From the NCBI RefSeq assembly GCF_019266065.1, contig NZ_LPNR01000089.1, positions 1-64,000 of the forward strand: a stretch of DNA of 64,000 nt, read 5' to 3'. The notes beneath the pieces are model-generated. The model had not been told where the DNA came from and made no database searches. It saw nothing but the letters and a program-made list of their open reading frames with translations. The stretch comes from Nocardia sp. MH4. Lineage in GTDB: Bacteria > Actinomycetota > Actinomycetes > Mycobacteriales > Mycobacteriaceae. Position numbers and translations under genes: made by a program. Shown here in pieces: positions 25,429 to 33,910 of this stretch (its first letter is position 1; every line of letters begins with the position of its first letter).

Positions 25429-26835
25429 ATGACTCCGACAATCGCGGTGCTCTTGTTCTGCCTTGCCACTCTGGTGCTCCTGGGAGCGGTGACGGTCGCG
25501 GTCCTGGCGCTGCGGAACGAACGCCGTGTCCGCCACCGCCTGGACGCGGCCGAACGCGAGCTCTACGCCCACGAGGAGGCGATGACGCGGCTGGCCGAGC
25601 TCACCCTGCCGCGCATCACCGACGAGATCCGCCGGCACACCGATCCGGTCGTCACCGCGGAAGTCCCGGCGCTGCTCCAGGATTCCCCGTTCGCGCAGAA
25701 GCTGGCCAGGATCGCGGTCACCCATGCCGCCGACCTGCGCCAGCTCCGCCAGGACACCACCACGGCCGTGGAACTGGCCGCCGAGGAGCGTGCCACGGCG
25801 CGGGTCGAGGCGGCGGAGGCGGCTGCGCGGGCACAGGTGGCGGCCGACGCCAGGGCAGCGACCAACAGCGCGGTCCGCGCGTTCGGCACCACCGTGGTCA
25901 GCCTCGGCGCCGATGTCGGCCAGGTGGTCAGCAACGCGTTGCGGGAGAACCGCAACGACGAGGTCTACGCGATCCTGAGCCGGATCGACCACACCGTGCA
26001 GCAGATGATCCGGCAGGCGCAGTCCTACGTCATCGTCTCCGGCGGCCTGCCCGGCAGGCGCTGGCCGCAGCAGACCGTCGACGAGGTGATCGGCGGCGCG
26101 ACCAGCCGCGTGCGCGACTACCTGCGGATCCGGGCCGGCCACTGCGATCAGGTGATCGTCAGCCGGGCCGTCGAACCGCTCGTCCACACCGTGGCCACAC
26201 TGCTCGACAACGCGCTGCGCTACTCACCGCCCTCGTCGTTCGTCGACATCACCTTCCAGGAGGGCCACCACGGCGTCACGCTGATCATCGACGACGCGGG
26301 CGTGCGGATGAGCCAGGAGCAGATGGAGGAGGCGCGTCAGGTGCTCTCCGGCGAGCGCGTGGTCGACATCAACTCGCTGGGTCCCTCGCCCCGGGTCGGG
26401 TTCCCGGGCGTCGCCGCGCTGGCGCGGCGCTACGGCTTCGCGGCCTATGTCGACGGACCGAACATCTACGGCGGCACGCGGGCGATGGTCTTCATCCCGG
26501 CGGCCCTGCTCGTCGCCGCCGAGCCCGAGCCGCGCCCGATCGAGGCCGAACCCGTCGCGCGCGAGCAGGTCGCGATCACCGCCGAGGCCGAGTCGACCGG
26601 CAGGCACCGGCCCACGGCGGCACTGCCCGCCGCGCCGGCGCCGGACGACCTCGCCGACAGCCGGACCACCGGCGGGCTCCCCAAACGCAGGCGCAGGGAC
26701 GTCGCCCCACCCGACGACCGCGCGAACGTCGCCGACACCCCGGGCAGGCCGGAACTCGCCGCCGCCTGGCACAGCGGTTCCCGACACGGCCGCGCCGCGG
26801 CCGCGCAATCGACGGAAGGGCAGGACATCCGATGA
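25429..26835 (+). CDS. Histidine-kinase-like membrane protein of conservon type (CvnA-like)
   Basis: 468 residues from ATG 25429, which follows AAAGGA. One N-terminal transmembrane helix (about 5-28) precedes a long Ala/Glu/Arg-rich coiled coil. The H-region (SRIDHTVQQMIRQAQSYVI) and an HATPase with N-box TLLDNALRYSPPS follow. The C-terminal 100 residues are a Pro/Ala/Arg-rich disordered tail. Conservon CvnA proteins signal through a roadblock protein and a small GTPase rather than a normal response regulator. Here the next genes encode a roadblock protein (ATGA overlap) and a P450, but no DUF742 or GTPase gene. Confidence 0.88.
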   Translation: MTPTIAVLLFCLATLVLLGAVTVAVLALRNERRVRHRLDAAERELYAHEEAMTRLAELTLPRITDEIRRHTDPVVTAEVPALLQDSPFAQKLARIAVTHAADLRQLRQDTTTAVELAAEERATARVEAAEAAARAQVAADARAATNSAVRAFGTTVVSLGADVGQVVSNALRENRNDEVYAILSRIDHTVQQMIRQAQSYVIVSGGLPGRRWPQQTVDEVIGGATSRVRDYLRIRAGHCDQVIVSRAVEPLVHTVATLLDNALRYSPPSSFVDITFQEGHHGVTLIIDDAGVRMSQEQMEEARQVLSGERVVDINSLGPSPRVGFPGVAALARRYGFAAYVDGPNIYGGTRAMVFIPAALLVAAEPEPRPIEAEPVAREQVAITAEAESTGRHRPTAALPAAPAPDDLADSRTTGGLPKRRRRDVAPPDDRANVADTPGRPELAAAWHSGSRHGRAAAAQSTEGQDIR

Positions 26836-27251
26836 GCACTCCCCTCGCAGACAGCACCAACCGGCTCGCCTGGTTACTCGACGATCTCGAGCTCGACGGT
26901 GTGCGCTTCGCGGTGCTGCTGTCCGATGACGGACTGCGCCTGGCCCATTCCGCCGGCATCACCCGCGACGAGGCCGAGCGATTCGCGGCCGCCGCGTCGG
27001 GGCTGCGGTCACTGGGCAAGGCGCTCGGCGAGTTCTGCGGCACGGCCGGGAATCCCGTGCGCCAGAACATGACCGAGTACGAGGAAGGCATGGTGCTGAT
27101 CACCGCGGGTGGCGCGGGTACCCTGCTCGGGGTCGCGACGACCAGCGACGTCGACCTCGCCCTGGTCGCGCACCGGATGAACGAACTGGCGGCACGGGTC
27201 GGGCGCGAGCTGGGGACGGCACCGCGGCGCAACGATCGGTCTCCCGCGTGA
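26832..27251 (+). CDS. Roadblock/LC7 domain protein (CvnB-like)
   Basis: 139 residues, one roadblock/LC7 domain. The TNRLAWLLDDLELDGVRFAVLLSDDGLRLAHS start is the typical CvnB opening, with AERFAAAASGLRSLGKALG as the middle helix. In conservons this protein associates with the kinase-like CvnA and the GTPase CvnD as a GAP-like or scaffold unit. ATG overlaps the kinase stop, and its own stop overlaps a possible GTG start of the P450, so all three are one coupled unit. Confidence 0.92.
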   Translation: MSTPLADSTNRLAWLLDDLELDGVRFAVLLSDDGLRLAHSAGITRDEAERFAAAASGLRSLGKALGEFCGTAGNPVRQNMTEYEEGMVLITAGGAGTLLGVATTSDVDLALVAHRMNELAARVGRELGTAPRRNDRSPA

Positions 27252-27298
27252 CGGCCGACCCGACCCCCCTGCGCGTGCCATCGAGAGGAGAACACGCC

Positions 27299-28561
27299 GT
27301 GCCGCTCGACCTTCCGCTCGACCTCGATCCCACCCGCTGCCCGGTGTCACCGGACTCGCGGGACGGCCAGGATCGCGTGCCGTTGTACTCCCCGGAATTC
27401 GCCGCCGACCCGCAGAGCGCCTATCGCGCCATGCGGCATCGCTACGGGTCGCTGGTGCCGGTCGACCTGGTGCCCGGAGTCCCGGCCACCCTCGTGATCG
27501 GATATCGCACGGCGGTCCAGATCCTCAACGATCCCGACCATTTCCCGGCCGATCCGCGGATGTGGCAGCGCGACATCCCCGTGGACTGCCCGGTGTATCC
27601 GATGATGCGGTACCGCCCCAACGCGATTCGCACCAGCGGGGCCGAACACGTCCGGTATCGGCAGGTGACCGTGGCCGGTCTGGCCGGCGTCGACCTGTAC
27701 CGGCTGCATCGCACCGTGGAGCAGATCGCGATGCCGGTGATCAACGGCTTCTGCTCCGACGGCACGGCGGATCTGCTGAGCCAGTATGCCTTTCCGGTGA
27801 TCTTCGCGACGATCAACGCCATGCTCGGCGTGCCCGAGGAGATCGGCGGGCGGGTCGCCACCGGCATGGCGCAGATGTTCGAGGGCGGTGACACCGCGGT
27901 GCGCGGCGCGCAGATGCTCGAGGACGCGCTCTACGACCTGGTCCGGCTCAAGCAGGCCACCCCGGGCGACGACATCACCACCCGGCTCGTGCAGCACCCG
28001 CAGCAGCTCAACGACGAAGAGCTGATGAACCAGCTGCTGACGATGTACGGCGCGGGCATCGAGCCGATGCTCAACCTGGTGCTCAACACGATCCGGCTGA
28101 TGCTCACCGATCACCGCTTCGCGGGCAGCCTGTTGGGCGGCAGCCTGTCCACCCGCGACGCGCTCGACGAAGTGCTCTACACCGATCCGCCGATGGCCAA
28201 CTTCTGCACCACCTACCCGCGCCAGCCGATCCTGGTCGACGACGTGTGGCTGCCCGCCCATCAGCCGGTGGTGATCAGCATGGCCGCCTGCAACAACGAT
28301 CCCTCGATCGGCAGCGGCGACTTCCTGGACAACCGGGCGCATCTGGCGTGGAGCACGGGCCCGCACGGCTGCCCGGCCAAGTCCCCCGCCTACCTGATCG
28401 CGCAGGAGGCGATCGATCAGCTGCTCGACGCGCTGCCCGAGCTGGAACTGGCGGTACCGGAGGCCGAATTGGTCTGGCGGCCCGGGCCTTTCCACCGCGC
28501 GCTGGCGGCACTGCCGGTGCGGTTCCCGAGGACGCCACCGCTCGCGGCGCCGACGCGATGA
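27299..28561 (+). CDS. Cytochrome P450 of conservon type (CvnE-like)
   Basis: 420 residues from GTG 27299, chosen because GAGAGGAG precedes it. The alternative GTG 27248 overlaps the roadblock stop by GTGA and would add 17 residues. The heme ligand region is AWSTGPHGCPA, with Trp replacing the usual Phe, and the Cys is present. The I-helix and ExxR regions are atypical (TMYGAGIEPMLNLVLN lacks the acid-Thr pair), as I recall for conservon P450s. It may therefore be a ligand sensor rather than a normal monooxygenase; that is inference. Confidence 0.88.
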   Translation: MPLDLPLDLDPTRCPVSPDSRDGQDRVPLYSPEFAADPQSAYRAMRHRYGSLVPVDLVPGVPATLVIGYRTAVQILNDPDHFPADPRMWQRDIPVDCPVYPMMRYRPNAIRTSGAEHVRYRQVTVAGLAGVDLYRLHRTVEQIAMPVINGFCSDGTADLLSQYAFPVIFATINAMLGVPEEIGGRVATGMAQMFEGGDTAVRGAQMLEDALYDLVRLKQATPGDDITTRLVQHPQQLNDEELMNQLLTMYGAGIEPMLNLVLNTIRLMLTDHRFAGSLLGGSLSTRDALDEVLYTDPPMANFCTTYPRQPILVDDVWLPAHQPVVISMAACNNDPSIGSGDFLDNRAHLAWSTGPHGCPAKSPAYLIAQEAIDQLLDALPELELAVPEAELVWRPGPFHRALAALPVRFPRTPPLAAPTR

Positions 28562-28565
28562 GCGT

Positions 28566-28595
28566 GGTCCCTGCTCGGCCGGCCGAGCAGGGACC
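28566..28595. terminator. Bidirectional hairpin terminator between two P450 genes
   Basis: GGTCCCTGCTCGGCC (28566-28580) is followed at once by its exact reverse complement GGCCGAGCAGGGACC (28581-28595). It starts five bases after one P450 stop and lies eight bases before the convergent P450 stop. Confidence 0.85.
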
Positions 28596-28603
28596 CCTCG
28601 GGG

Positions 28604-29839
28604 CTACTCGCCGTGCACGCGCACCGGCAGGTGCCGGTGCCCGTTGGAGATGAAGCTGGGCACGGTGCCGAGTTCCTCGACCGGCGCTGCCAGGCTCATC
28701 GCCGGGAAGCGGTCGAACAGCGCGGGCAGCGAGACCAGTGCCTCGAGCCGAGCCAGCGGCGCGCCGAGGCAGTGATGCACGCCGTAGCCGAAGGCCATGT
28801 GGGACTTGTCGGGCCGGGTCGGATCGAACTCGTCGGCGGTCGCGCCGTGCCGCTTCGGGTCACGGCCCGCGCCGGCGTAGCTCGCCAGGATCGCCTCGCC
28901 CTGGCCGATGTGGACGCCGTCGATGTCGATGTCGGACACCGCGAACCGCAGCGGCAGGTGCGCGACCGGCGACTCGTAGCGCAGCGTCTCCTCCACGACG
29001 TCGGCCCAGGTGATCGCGCCCGCCCGGACCTCGGCGAGCACCGCGGGCCGGGTGAGCAGGGCGGTGATCGCCTGGTCGAGGAGGTTGACGGTGGTCTCGT
29101 GTCCGGCCGAGATGACCAGCAGCAGGGTGCCGATCAGTTCTTCCTCGGTGAGCGCGCCGCCCTCGTCCTCGTCGCGCTGGGAGATGAGCACGCTGGTCAT
29201 GTCGTCGCCGGGGTGCTCGCGCCGGAAGGCCACCAGCTCACCCAGAATCCGGTACATCTCGAGATAGTTGGCCTGCGACTGTTCCGGGGTGAGGGTGGTG
29301 TCGAAGATGCCGTCGACGCACGTGCGCAGGCCCGGGTTCAGCGCCTCGGGCACGCCCATCAGCTCCGAGATCACCTGGATCGGCAGCGGATAGGCGAAGT
29401 GCTCCCGCAGATCGACGACCTCGCCGCGCGGGGTCGCGGCCAGCTGGTCGAGCAGATCGGTGGTGATCCGCTCGACCTGTTCCCGCATGGCCTCGGTGCG
29501 GCGGGCGGTGAACGCGGGCGCCACCAGGCGGCGCAGCCTGCGATGGTCGGCGCCGTAGGCGGTGAACATGTTCGCCACGGCCACCCACAGATACAGAGGC
29601 CAGTCGGCCGGGATCTCGCCGGCGACGAACGGCGGCCAGTGCTGCCCGGCGTCCTTGGAGACCCGTGCATCGGTGAGCAGCTTCTCCAGCAGCGCGACAT
29701 CGGTGACCGACCACGCCTGCACCCCGCCGGGCAGCTCGACCAGCGTGGCCCGACCCTGCTCCCGGATGCGCGCGATCTCGCCCTGGATGTCCTCTCCCGT
29801 TGTATCGATTACCAACCGACTCGTCACCGATTCCACCAT
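28604..29839 (-). CDS. Cytochrome P450, CYP105/CYP107-like
   Basis: 411 residues from ATG 29839 behind GAGAGG. All P450 marks are regular: I-helix SAGHETTVNLL with the acid-alcohol pair, ETLRY as the ExxR motif, and the heme loop FGYGVHHCLGAPLARLE. The length and HHCLG pattern fit soluble class I bacterial P450s of the CYP105/107 clans, which hydroxylate natural products and steroids using separate ferredoxin partners. No ferredoxin gene is adjacent. It is separated by 101 bases from the upstream gene on the same strand. Confidence 0.93.
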   Translation of the reverse strand: MVESVTSRLVIDTTGEDIQGEIARIREQGRATLVELPGGVQAWSVTDVALLEKLLTDARVSKDAGQHWPPFVAGEIPADWPLYLWVAVANMFTAYGADHRRLRRLVAPAFTARRTEAMREQVERITTDLLDQLAATPRGEVVDLREHFAYPLPIQVISELMGVPEALNPGLRTCVDGIFDTTLTPEQSQANYLEMYRILGELVAFRREHPGDDMTSVLISQRDEDEGGALTEEELIGTLLLVISAGHETTVNLLDQAITALLTRPAVLAEVRAGAITWADVVEETLRYESPVAHLPLRFAVSDIDIDGVHIGQGEAILASYAGAGRDPKRHGATADEFDPTRPDKSHMAFGYGVHHCLGAPLARLEALVSLPALFDRFPAMSLAAPVEELGTVPSFISNGHRHLPVRVHGE

Positions 29840-29940
29840 GAACCTCTCGATCACCGGTGTTTCCCGGACCCCAATGCAGGCGATCGCATCGAAACATACT
29901 GCTGGACTGAATCTTCCGATTCGGTTAGCGATGCTACCGG

Positions 29941-30645
29941 TCAGCGTGTCAGGTCGCAGGGACTCGGGGACAGCGGCATCGAGGCGACCGCCGACCGGTC
30001 GCGCACGTAGGCAAAGACATTCGCGGACCCTCCGGCGTCCTCCGCTGCGGGCAGACAGGCCCGCAGCCGGTCCAGCGCCGCGTCGAGGCGGTCGTCGGGG
30101 CCGTGCTCGGCCAGCAGCACGACGATCGCCTCCCAGGTGCGCCACCCGGGCTCGGGATCGGCCAGCAACTCGTCCAGATAGCGGTCCGGCTCGAGCAACC
30201 GCAGCGCCCGGCGCGCGTACACGTGCACCCGCCGGGGCAGGTCGGCGCGCAACGCCTCGATATCGGACGGGCGCACCTGCTGTCCGTCGACCGCGGGATC
30301 GACACGCAGCGACCACGGTTCGGTGAATTCGGCCGGTATGCTCCGCGCGTCGACGAGGCCCGGCCCGGTCGCGTCCGCCAGCATCGTGTGCGCGCGACCC
30401 GCCCGCTCATGGCACCAGTTGCCGAACTCCCACCACGCGGTCGGTGTGGCACTCACCTCCAGCCCGAAGCGGACCTCCTGCTGTCCGTCCGTCCAGCTCC
30501 GCTGGACCCGGCCGCGGCCGACCGACGCCACCCCACCCGCCGCCACCCGCACCCATCTGGCATCCGATCCATGGAAACCGTACGGCTGCAGCAGCTTTCC
30601 CACATCCCGCGTCAACCGGCGCAACGCCGAGTCCAGTCCGACCAT
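29941..30645 (-). CDS. DUF4304-like protein
   Basis: 234 residues from ATG 30645. The opening (LTRDVGKLLQPYGFHGSDARWVR) resembles the DUF4304 pattern of a helix plus L-x-P-x-GF-x-x-x-x, followed by VQRSWTDGQQEVRFGLEVSAT strands. Function of the family is unknown. Trp-rich middle and no membrane segment. The GCATCG/CGATGC and TAGC-GAT-GCTA repeats just beyond its stop (29886-29936) may end transcription or serve the P450 downstream. Moderately sure of the family. Confidence 0.7.
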   Translation of the reverse strand: MVGLDSALRRLTRDVGKLLQPYGFHGSDARWVRVAAGGVASVGRGRVQRSWTDGQQEVRFGLEVSATPTAWWEFGNWCHERAGRAHTMLADATGPGLVDARSIPAEFTEPWSLRVDPAVDGQQVRPSDIEALRADLPRRVHVYARRALRLLEPDRYLDELLADPEPGWRTWEAIVVLLAEHGPDDRLDAALDRLRACLPAAEDAGGSANVFAYVRDRSAVASMPLSPSPCDLTR

Positions 30646-30694
30646 CCCGGCAGGGTATCCACACCCACCGACAACCCCCCGTGGTCGTCGACGG

Positions 30695-31126
30695 CTAGGA
30701 GGCCTCCTCGACGAGGCCGGTGACGTCCTGGGCGCTCTCGATGCGCAGGGTGAAGCGGAAACCGCACGAGGATTCCAGCGAGGCGGTCCGGCGGTCGCCG
30801 CCGGGCGCGCTGCGGACGTCGATGCCGACGTCGAGATCCTCGAGGCCGACGTGGAAGCGCTCGGCCAGCCAGAATTCGGTGTGCCAGGCCGTCTGCCCGG
30901 CGAGGACGTCGCCGGCGCCGGCGTGGAAGTCGGTGCGGCGCACACAGATCGGGGTGTAGCCGTCGGCGTCGGCGGGGAGGTAGAGGACGACCGGTCCGTG
31001 CATGGCGGTCAGCAGTTGCAGCACGTGGCGGGCGTCCTCGGTCGTCTCGATCGCGCGGTGACGGTGGCTCGCGGCACGTACGCGCGGATGCCGTTCACGG
31101 CGTCCGGACCCGGCTTGGTAAGGCAT
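30695..31126 (-). CDS. Hypothetical protein
   Basis: 143 residues from ATG 31126 behind GAGGAG; the long frame upstream of this ATG is not coding. Not recognised. It starts with an Arg/His-rich basic stretch (about 1-27) and continues as a soluble alpha/beta sequence with VVLYLPADADGYTP and FHVGLEDLDVGIDV segments. Codon use fits the genome. It is divergent from the luciferase-like monooxygenase gene with 144 bases between. No function is proposed. Confidence 0.6.
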   Translation of the reverse strand: MPYQAGSGRRERHPRVRAASHRHRAIETTEDARHVLQLLTAMHGPVVLYLPADADGYTPICVRRTDFHAGAGDVLAGQTAWHTEFWLAERFHVGLEDLDVGIDVRSAPGGDRRTASLESSCGFRFTLRIESAQDVTGLVEEAS

Positions 31127-31270
31127 GGTGCGCTCCTCGGAGAATCTCGGTTGTCGGGGTCGCCAGACACTATGGGTGGGCAAGGTTGGTCCAGGGTTGG
31201 TGCCGATCGAATCTTGCGAAGCCGCGACCCGCCGGTGGAATCCCTCGCGACACGCGGCGTTGACATCGAT

Positions 31271-32281
31271 ATGACCCCGACACTCGAGTCGACTCGCCTC
31301 TCGATCCTGGATCGTTCCCGCGTCCGGCGCGGGCAGTCCCACGCCGACGCGCTGCGCGAGACCGTCGAGTTCGCCCAGCTCGCCGAGCAGTGGGGATTCC
31401 ACCGGTTCTGGGTCGCCGAACATCACAGCGTGCCCGGTGTCGCGGGTACCGCCCCGACCGTGCTGGCCGCGGCGGTCGCGGCGGCGACCGACCGGATCCG
31501 GGTCGGGACCGGCGGGGTCATGCTGCCCAACCACCAGCCGTTGGTCGTCGCCGAGCAGTTCGGTGTGCTGCAGTCCCTGTTCCCCGGGCGGGTGGACATG
31601 GGTCTGGGCCGGTCGGTGGGATTCACCGACGGCGTCCGCCGGGCATTGGCCCACGACCGCGCCGATGCCGAGGATTTCGATGCCGACCTGGTCGAACTGC
31701 TCGACTACTTCGGCGCGGGCCGTGCCGGCGTGCACGCCGTGGCGGCGGAGGGCACCCACCTGCCGACCTTCCTGCTGGCGACGAGTTCGGGCGCCGAGCG
31801 CGCGGCCCGGTTCGGGCTGCCGCTGGTCATCGCGCAGGTCGGGGGCAGGGCGGCCATGGTGCGGGCGATCGATCGCTACCGGGCCGAGTTCCGGCCGTCG
31901 GCGTGGGCCGAGCAGCCGTATGTGATCGTCTCGGCAACGGTCATGATCGCCGACTCGGCGGCGCAGGCACACCGACTCCTGCTCCCGGAGGCGTGGTCGA
32001 GCGCGTATTCGCGCACCCGCGGGGAATTCCCCGCCCTCGTCTCTCCCGAGGAGGTCGATGCCACGACGATGACCGCCCGGCAGCGCGACCTGTTCGAGCG
32101 GGCGCTCGAGGACCAGATCCACGGTGCCGAGACGGAGGTCGCGGACGCATTGGGGCACTTGATTACCCAGTCGGGCGCCGATGAAATCCTCGTACACACC
32201 AGTACTTTCGATCGCGCGGCACGGCTGGATTCGCATCGACGCCTGGCGCGCCTGGCCGGATTGCGCTCCCCGGCCCACTGA
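31271..32281 (+). CDS. LLM-class flavin-dependent monooxygenase-like protein
   Basis: 336 residues. The luciferase-like signature is clear: FAQLAEQWGFHRFWVAEHHS (about 38-57), then IRVGTGGVMLPNHQPLVVAEQFGVLQSLFPGRVDMGLGRS. It fits the MsnO8/bacterial-luciferase alpha-like subgroup, which uses reduced FMN or F420. Mycolic actinobacteria use F420 heavily, so either is possible. Start at ATG 31271 has no visible ribosome site. Divergent from the hypothetical gene at 31126. Confidence 0.9.
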   Translation: MTPTLESTRLSILDRSRVRRGQSHADALRETVEFAQLAEQWGFHRFWVAEHHSVPGVAGTAPTVLAAAVAAATDRIRVGTGGVMLPNHQPLVVAEQFGVLQSLFPGRVDMGLGRSVGFTDGVRRALAHDRADAEDFDADLVELLDYFGAGRAGVHAVAAEGTHLPTFLLATSSGAERAARFGLPLVIAQVGGRAAMVRAIDRYRAEFRPSAWAEQPYVIVSATVMIADSAAQAHRLLLPEAWSSAYSRTRGEFPALVSPEEVDATTMTARQRDLFERALEDQIHGAETEVADALGHLITQSGADEILVHTSTFDRAARLDSHRRLARLAGLRSPAH

Positions 32282-32852
32282 CTCAGCCCACCGCGGCCTC
32301 GGTCCGGGCCCTGGCCAGGATCTCCTCGACGGTCTTCGCGGTGTCTGTTCGCAGGTGTGGCGCCAGAGCCCGAGCCGGGGCGTGTGACAGCGCCGACCGT
32401 CGTCGAGGTTCCACCTTCGACGGCGCCCCGGGGCCGCGATGTCGTTCGCGCGGGACCTTTTCCTTTCGCGACAAACTTCACGGCGACCATTGTGCCCCGG
32501 CGACAAAAGGTGTGGCCCCGGCGATACATTCCATCCGGAGTTCCTTCGTGAGGTCCCTCACTCCGAAGCCTCGGCAATCCGGCATCCGCCTTGGCCGAGA
32601 GATCGCGAAGCAGCGATAGCCACCCACTGCCCGTACGCCGTAAATGAATGCATCACCCCTGCACAGCCTCGCTTTTCCGGCGATAGCCACATATCCAGCA
32701 CTTCCGGTCACACGTAGGCTCGTCGATGGTTGTTCCTCGAATACCGGGCCCTCAGATCGTTTCCGGGCGAACGCAATAACTCAGGTAGGGTTCCGTCCCA
32801 CCGACGGTCGGAAATGATCCCAGGCGCACTTACAGACGTTGGAGGAGTTCAC
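32282..32852. other. 571-base gap upstream of the beta-lactone-like operon
   Basis: No convincing complete gene. A minus-strand tail (frame ending at 32283) reads TDTAKTVEEILARARTEAAVG before its stop. It resembles the C-terminus of a P-loop kinase-type protein and may be the remnant of a lost gene, but the upstream part lacks any motif. CCCCGGCGA occurs twice about 28 bases apart near 32500-32525. Closer to the operon, CCGTC and GACGG, nested within TTCCG and CGGAA, form a possible leader hairpin near 32790-32812. GGAGGAG at 32841 is the nltA ribosome site. The region is less GC-rich than its neighbours and probably holds the operon promoter. Confidence 0.5.
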
Positions 32853-33902
32853 GTGTTGCATTCACGTTTCGAGTCGATCGGCGCATATCTTCCGTCGAAT
32901 ATCGTGTCCACCGCGGAATTGATTTCCCGTTTGAAAGTTCCGCCCTCGTTCGACCTGGAGCGGATCACCGGGATCAAGGAACGCCGGGTGCGCGACACCG
33001 CGCCCGACCGCATACAGGACTCGTTCGCACTGGCGATGAACGCCGCGCAGGACTGTCTGACCAGGTCCCGCTACGCCCCGGGCGAATTGGACGTGATCAT
33101 CTCCTGTTCGATCACCCGCAGCAACCAGGGCACCCGGATGTACATGGAGCCCTCGTTCGCCTCGACGATCGCGCAAGCGCTGGGCGCCGACTCCGCGATC
33201 ACCTTCGACGTGTCCAACGCTTGCGCCGGAATGCTCACCGGCACCTACATTCTCGACCGGATGATCCGGGCCGGCGTGGTGCGCAACGGCATGGTCGTCA
33301 GCGGTGAGTCGATCACCCCGATCGCCGACACCGCCGTGAACGAGATCTCCGAGAAGTACGACCTGCAGTTCGCGTCGCTGTCGGTGGGCGACTCGGGGTG
33401 CGCGGTCGTGCTCGACCAGGCCGTCGACGAGGCCGACATGATCCACTACGTCGAATTGTTCACCGCGTCCGAGCATTCCCACCTGTGCCTGGGCATGCCC
33501 AGCGACAAGTCGGCCGGCGTCGCGCTCTACACCGACAACCGCAAGATGCACAACGAGGCCCGGTTCATGCTGTGGCCGGACGCGCAGGGCACCTACCTCG
33601 AGCAGCGCGGACGCACCTTCGCCGACGAGAAGTTCGACTACATCATCCATCACCAGTTCGGCGCGGCCGCCGTGCCGTACATCAACGGTGTCGCCGCCCG
33701 CGAGTTCGGCACCCCGATGCCGCCGGATCTGAACGTGATCGAGAAGTACGGAAACACCTCGACCACCTCGCATTTCATCGTGCTGCACGACCAGCTGTCC
33801 GAGCAGAGCATCGAGGCCGGGTCGAAACTCCTCATGGTTCCGGCCGCCTCCGGCGTCGTCGCCGGCTTCCTGTCCACCACCATCTCTTCGCTGAAGGTCT
33901 GA
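32853..33902 (+). CDS. nltA: Thiolase-fold ketoacyl synthase III, OleA/NltA/LstA-like (catalytic subunit)
   Basis: 349 residues from GTG 32853 with GGAGGAG upstream. KAS III/OleA fold with an intact active site: Cys124 in DVSNACAG, His266/267 in IIHHQFG and Asn301 in EKYGNTSTTS. Glu99 in YMEPS matches the OleA glutamate that enters the partner active site. OleA-type enzymes join two acyl-CoAs head to head by Claisen condensation to a beta-keto acid. It is followed eight bases later by a second, degenerate homologue, as in the nlt (nocardiolactone) and lst (lipstatin) clusters, where the two form a pair. Symbol given by gene-order homology. Confidence 0.82.
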   Translation: MLHSRFESIGAYLPSNIVSTAELISRLKVPPSFDLERITGIKERRVRDTAPDRIQDSFALAMNAAQDCLTRSRYAPGELDVIISCSITRSNQGTRMYMEPSFASTIAQALGADSAITFDVSNACAGMLTGTYILDRMIRAGVVRNGMVVSGESITPIADTAVNEISEKYDLQFASLSVGDSGCAVVLDQAVDEADMIHYVELFTASEHSHLCLGMPSDKSAGVALYTDNRKMHNEARFMLWPDAQGTYLEQRGRTFADEKFDYIIHHQFGAAAVPYINGVAAREFGTPMPPDLNVIEKYGNTSTTSHFIVLHDQLSEQSIEAGSKLLMVPAASGVVAGFLSTTISSLKV

Positions 33903-33910
33903 GGTTCGTC

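Noticed and set aside
32283-32474. 63-residue minus-strand frame upstream of the beta-lactone operon
   Set aside because: Its last 20 residues resemble a kinase-type C-terminus, but there is no ribosome site or upstream motif. Kept only as a remark on the gap, not as a gene.
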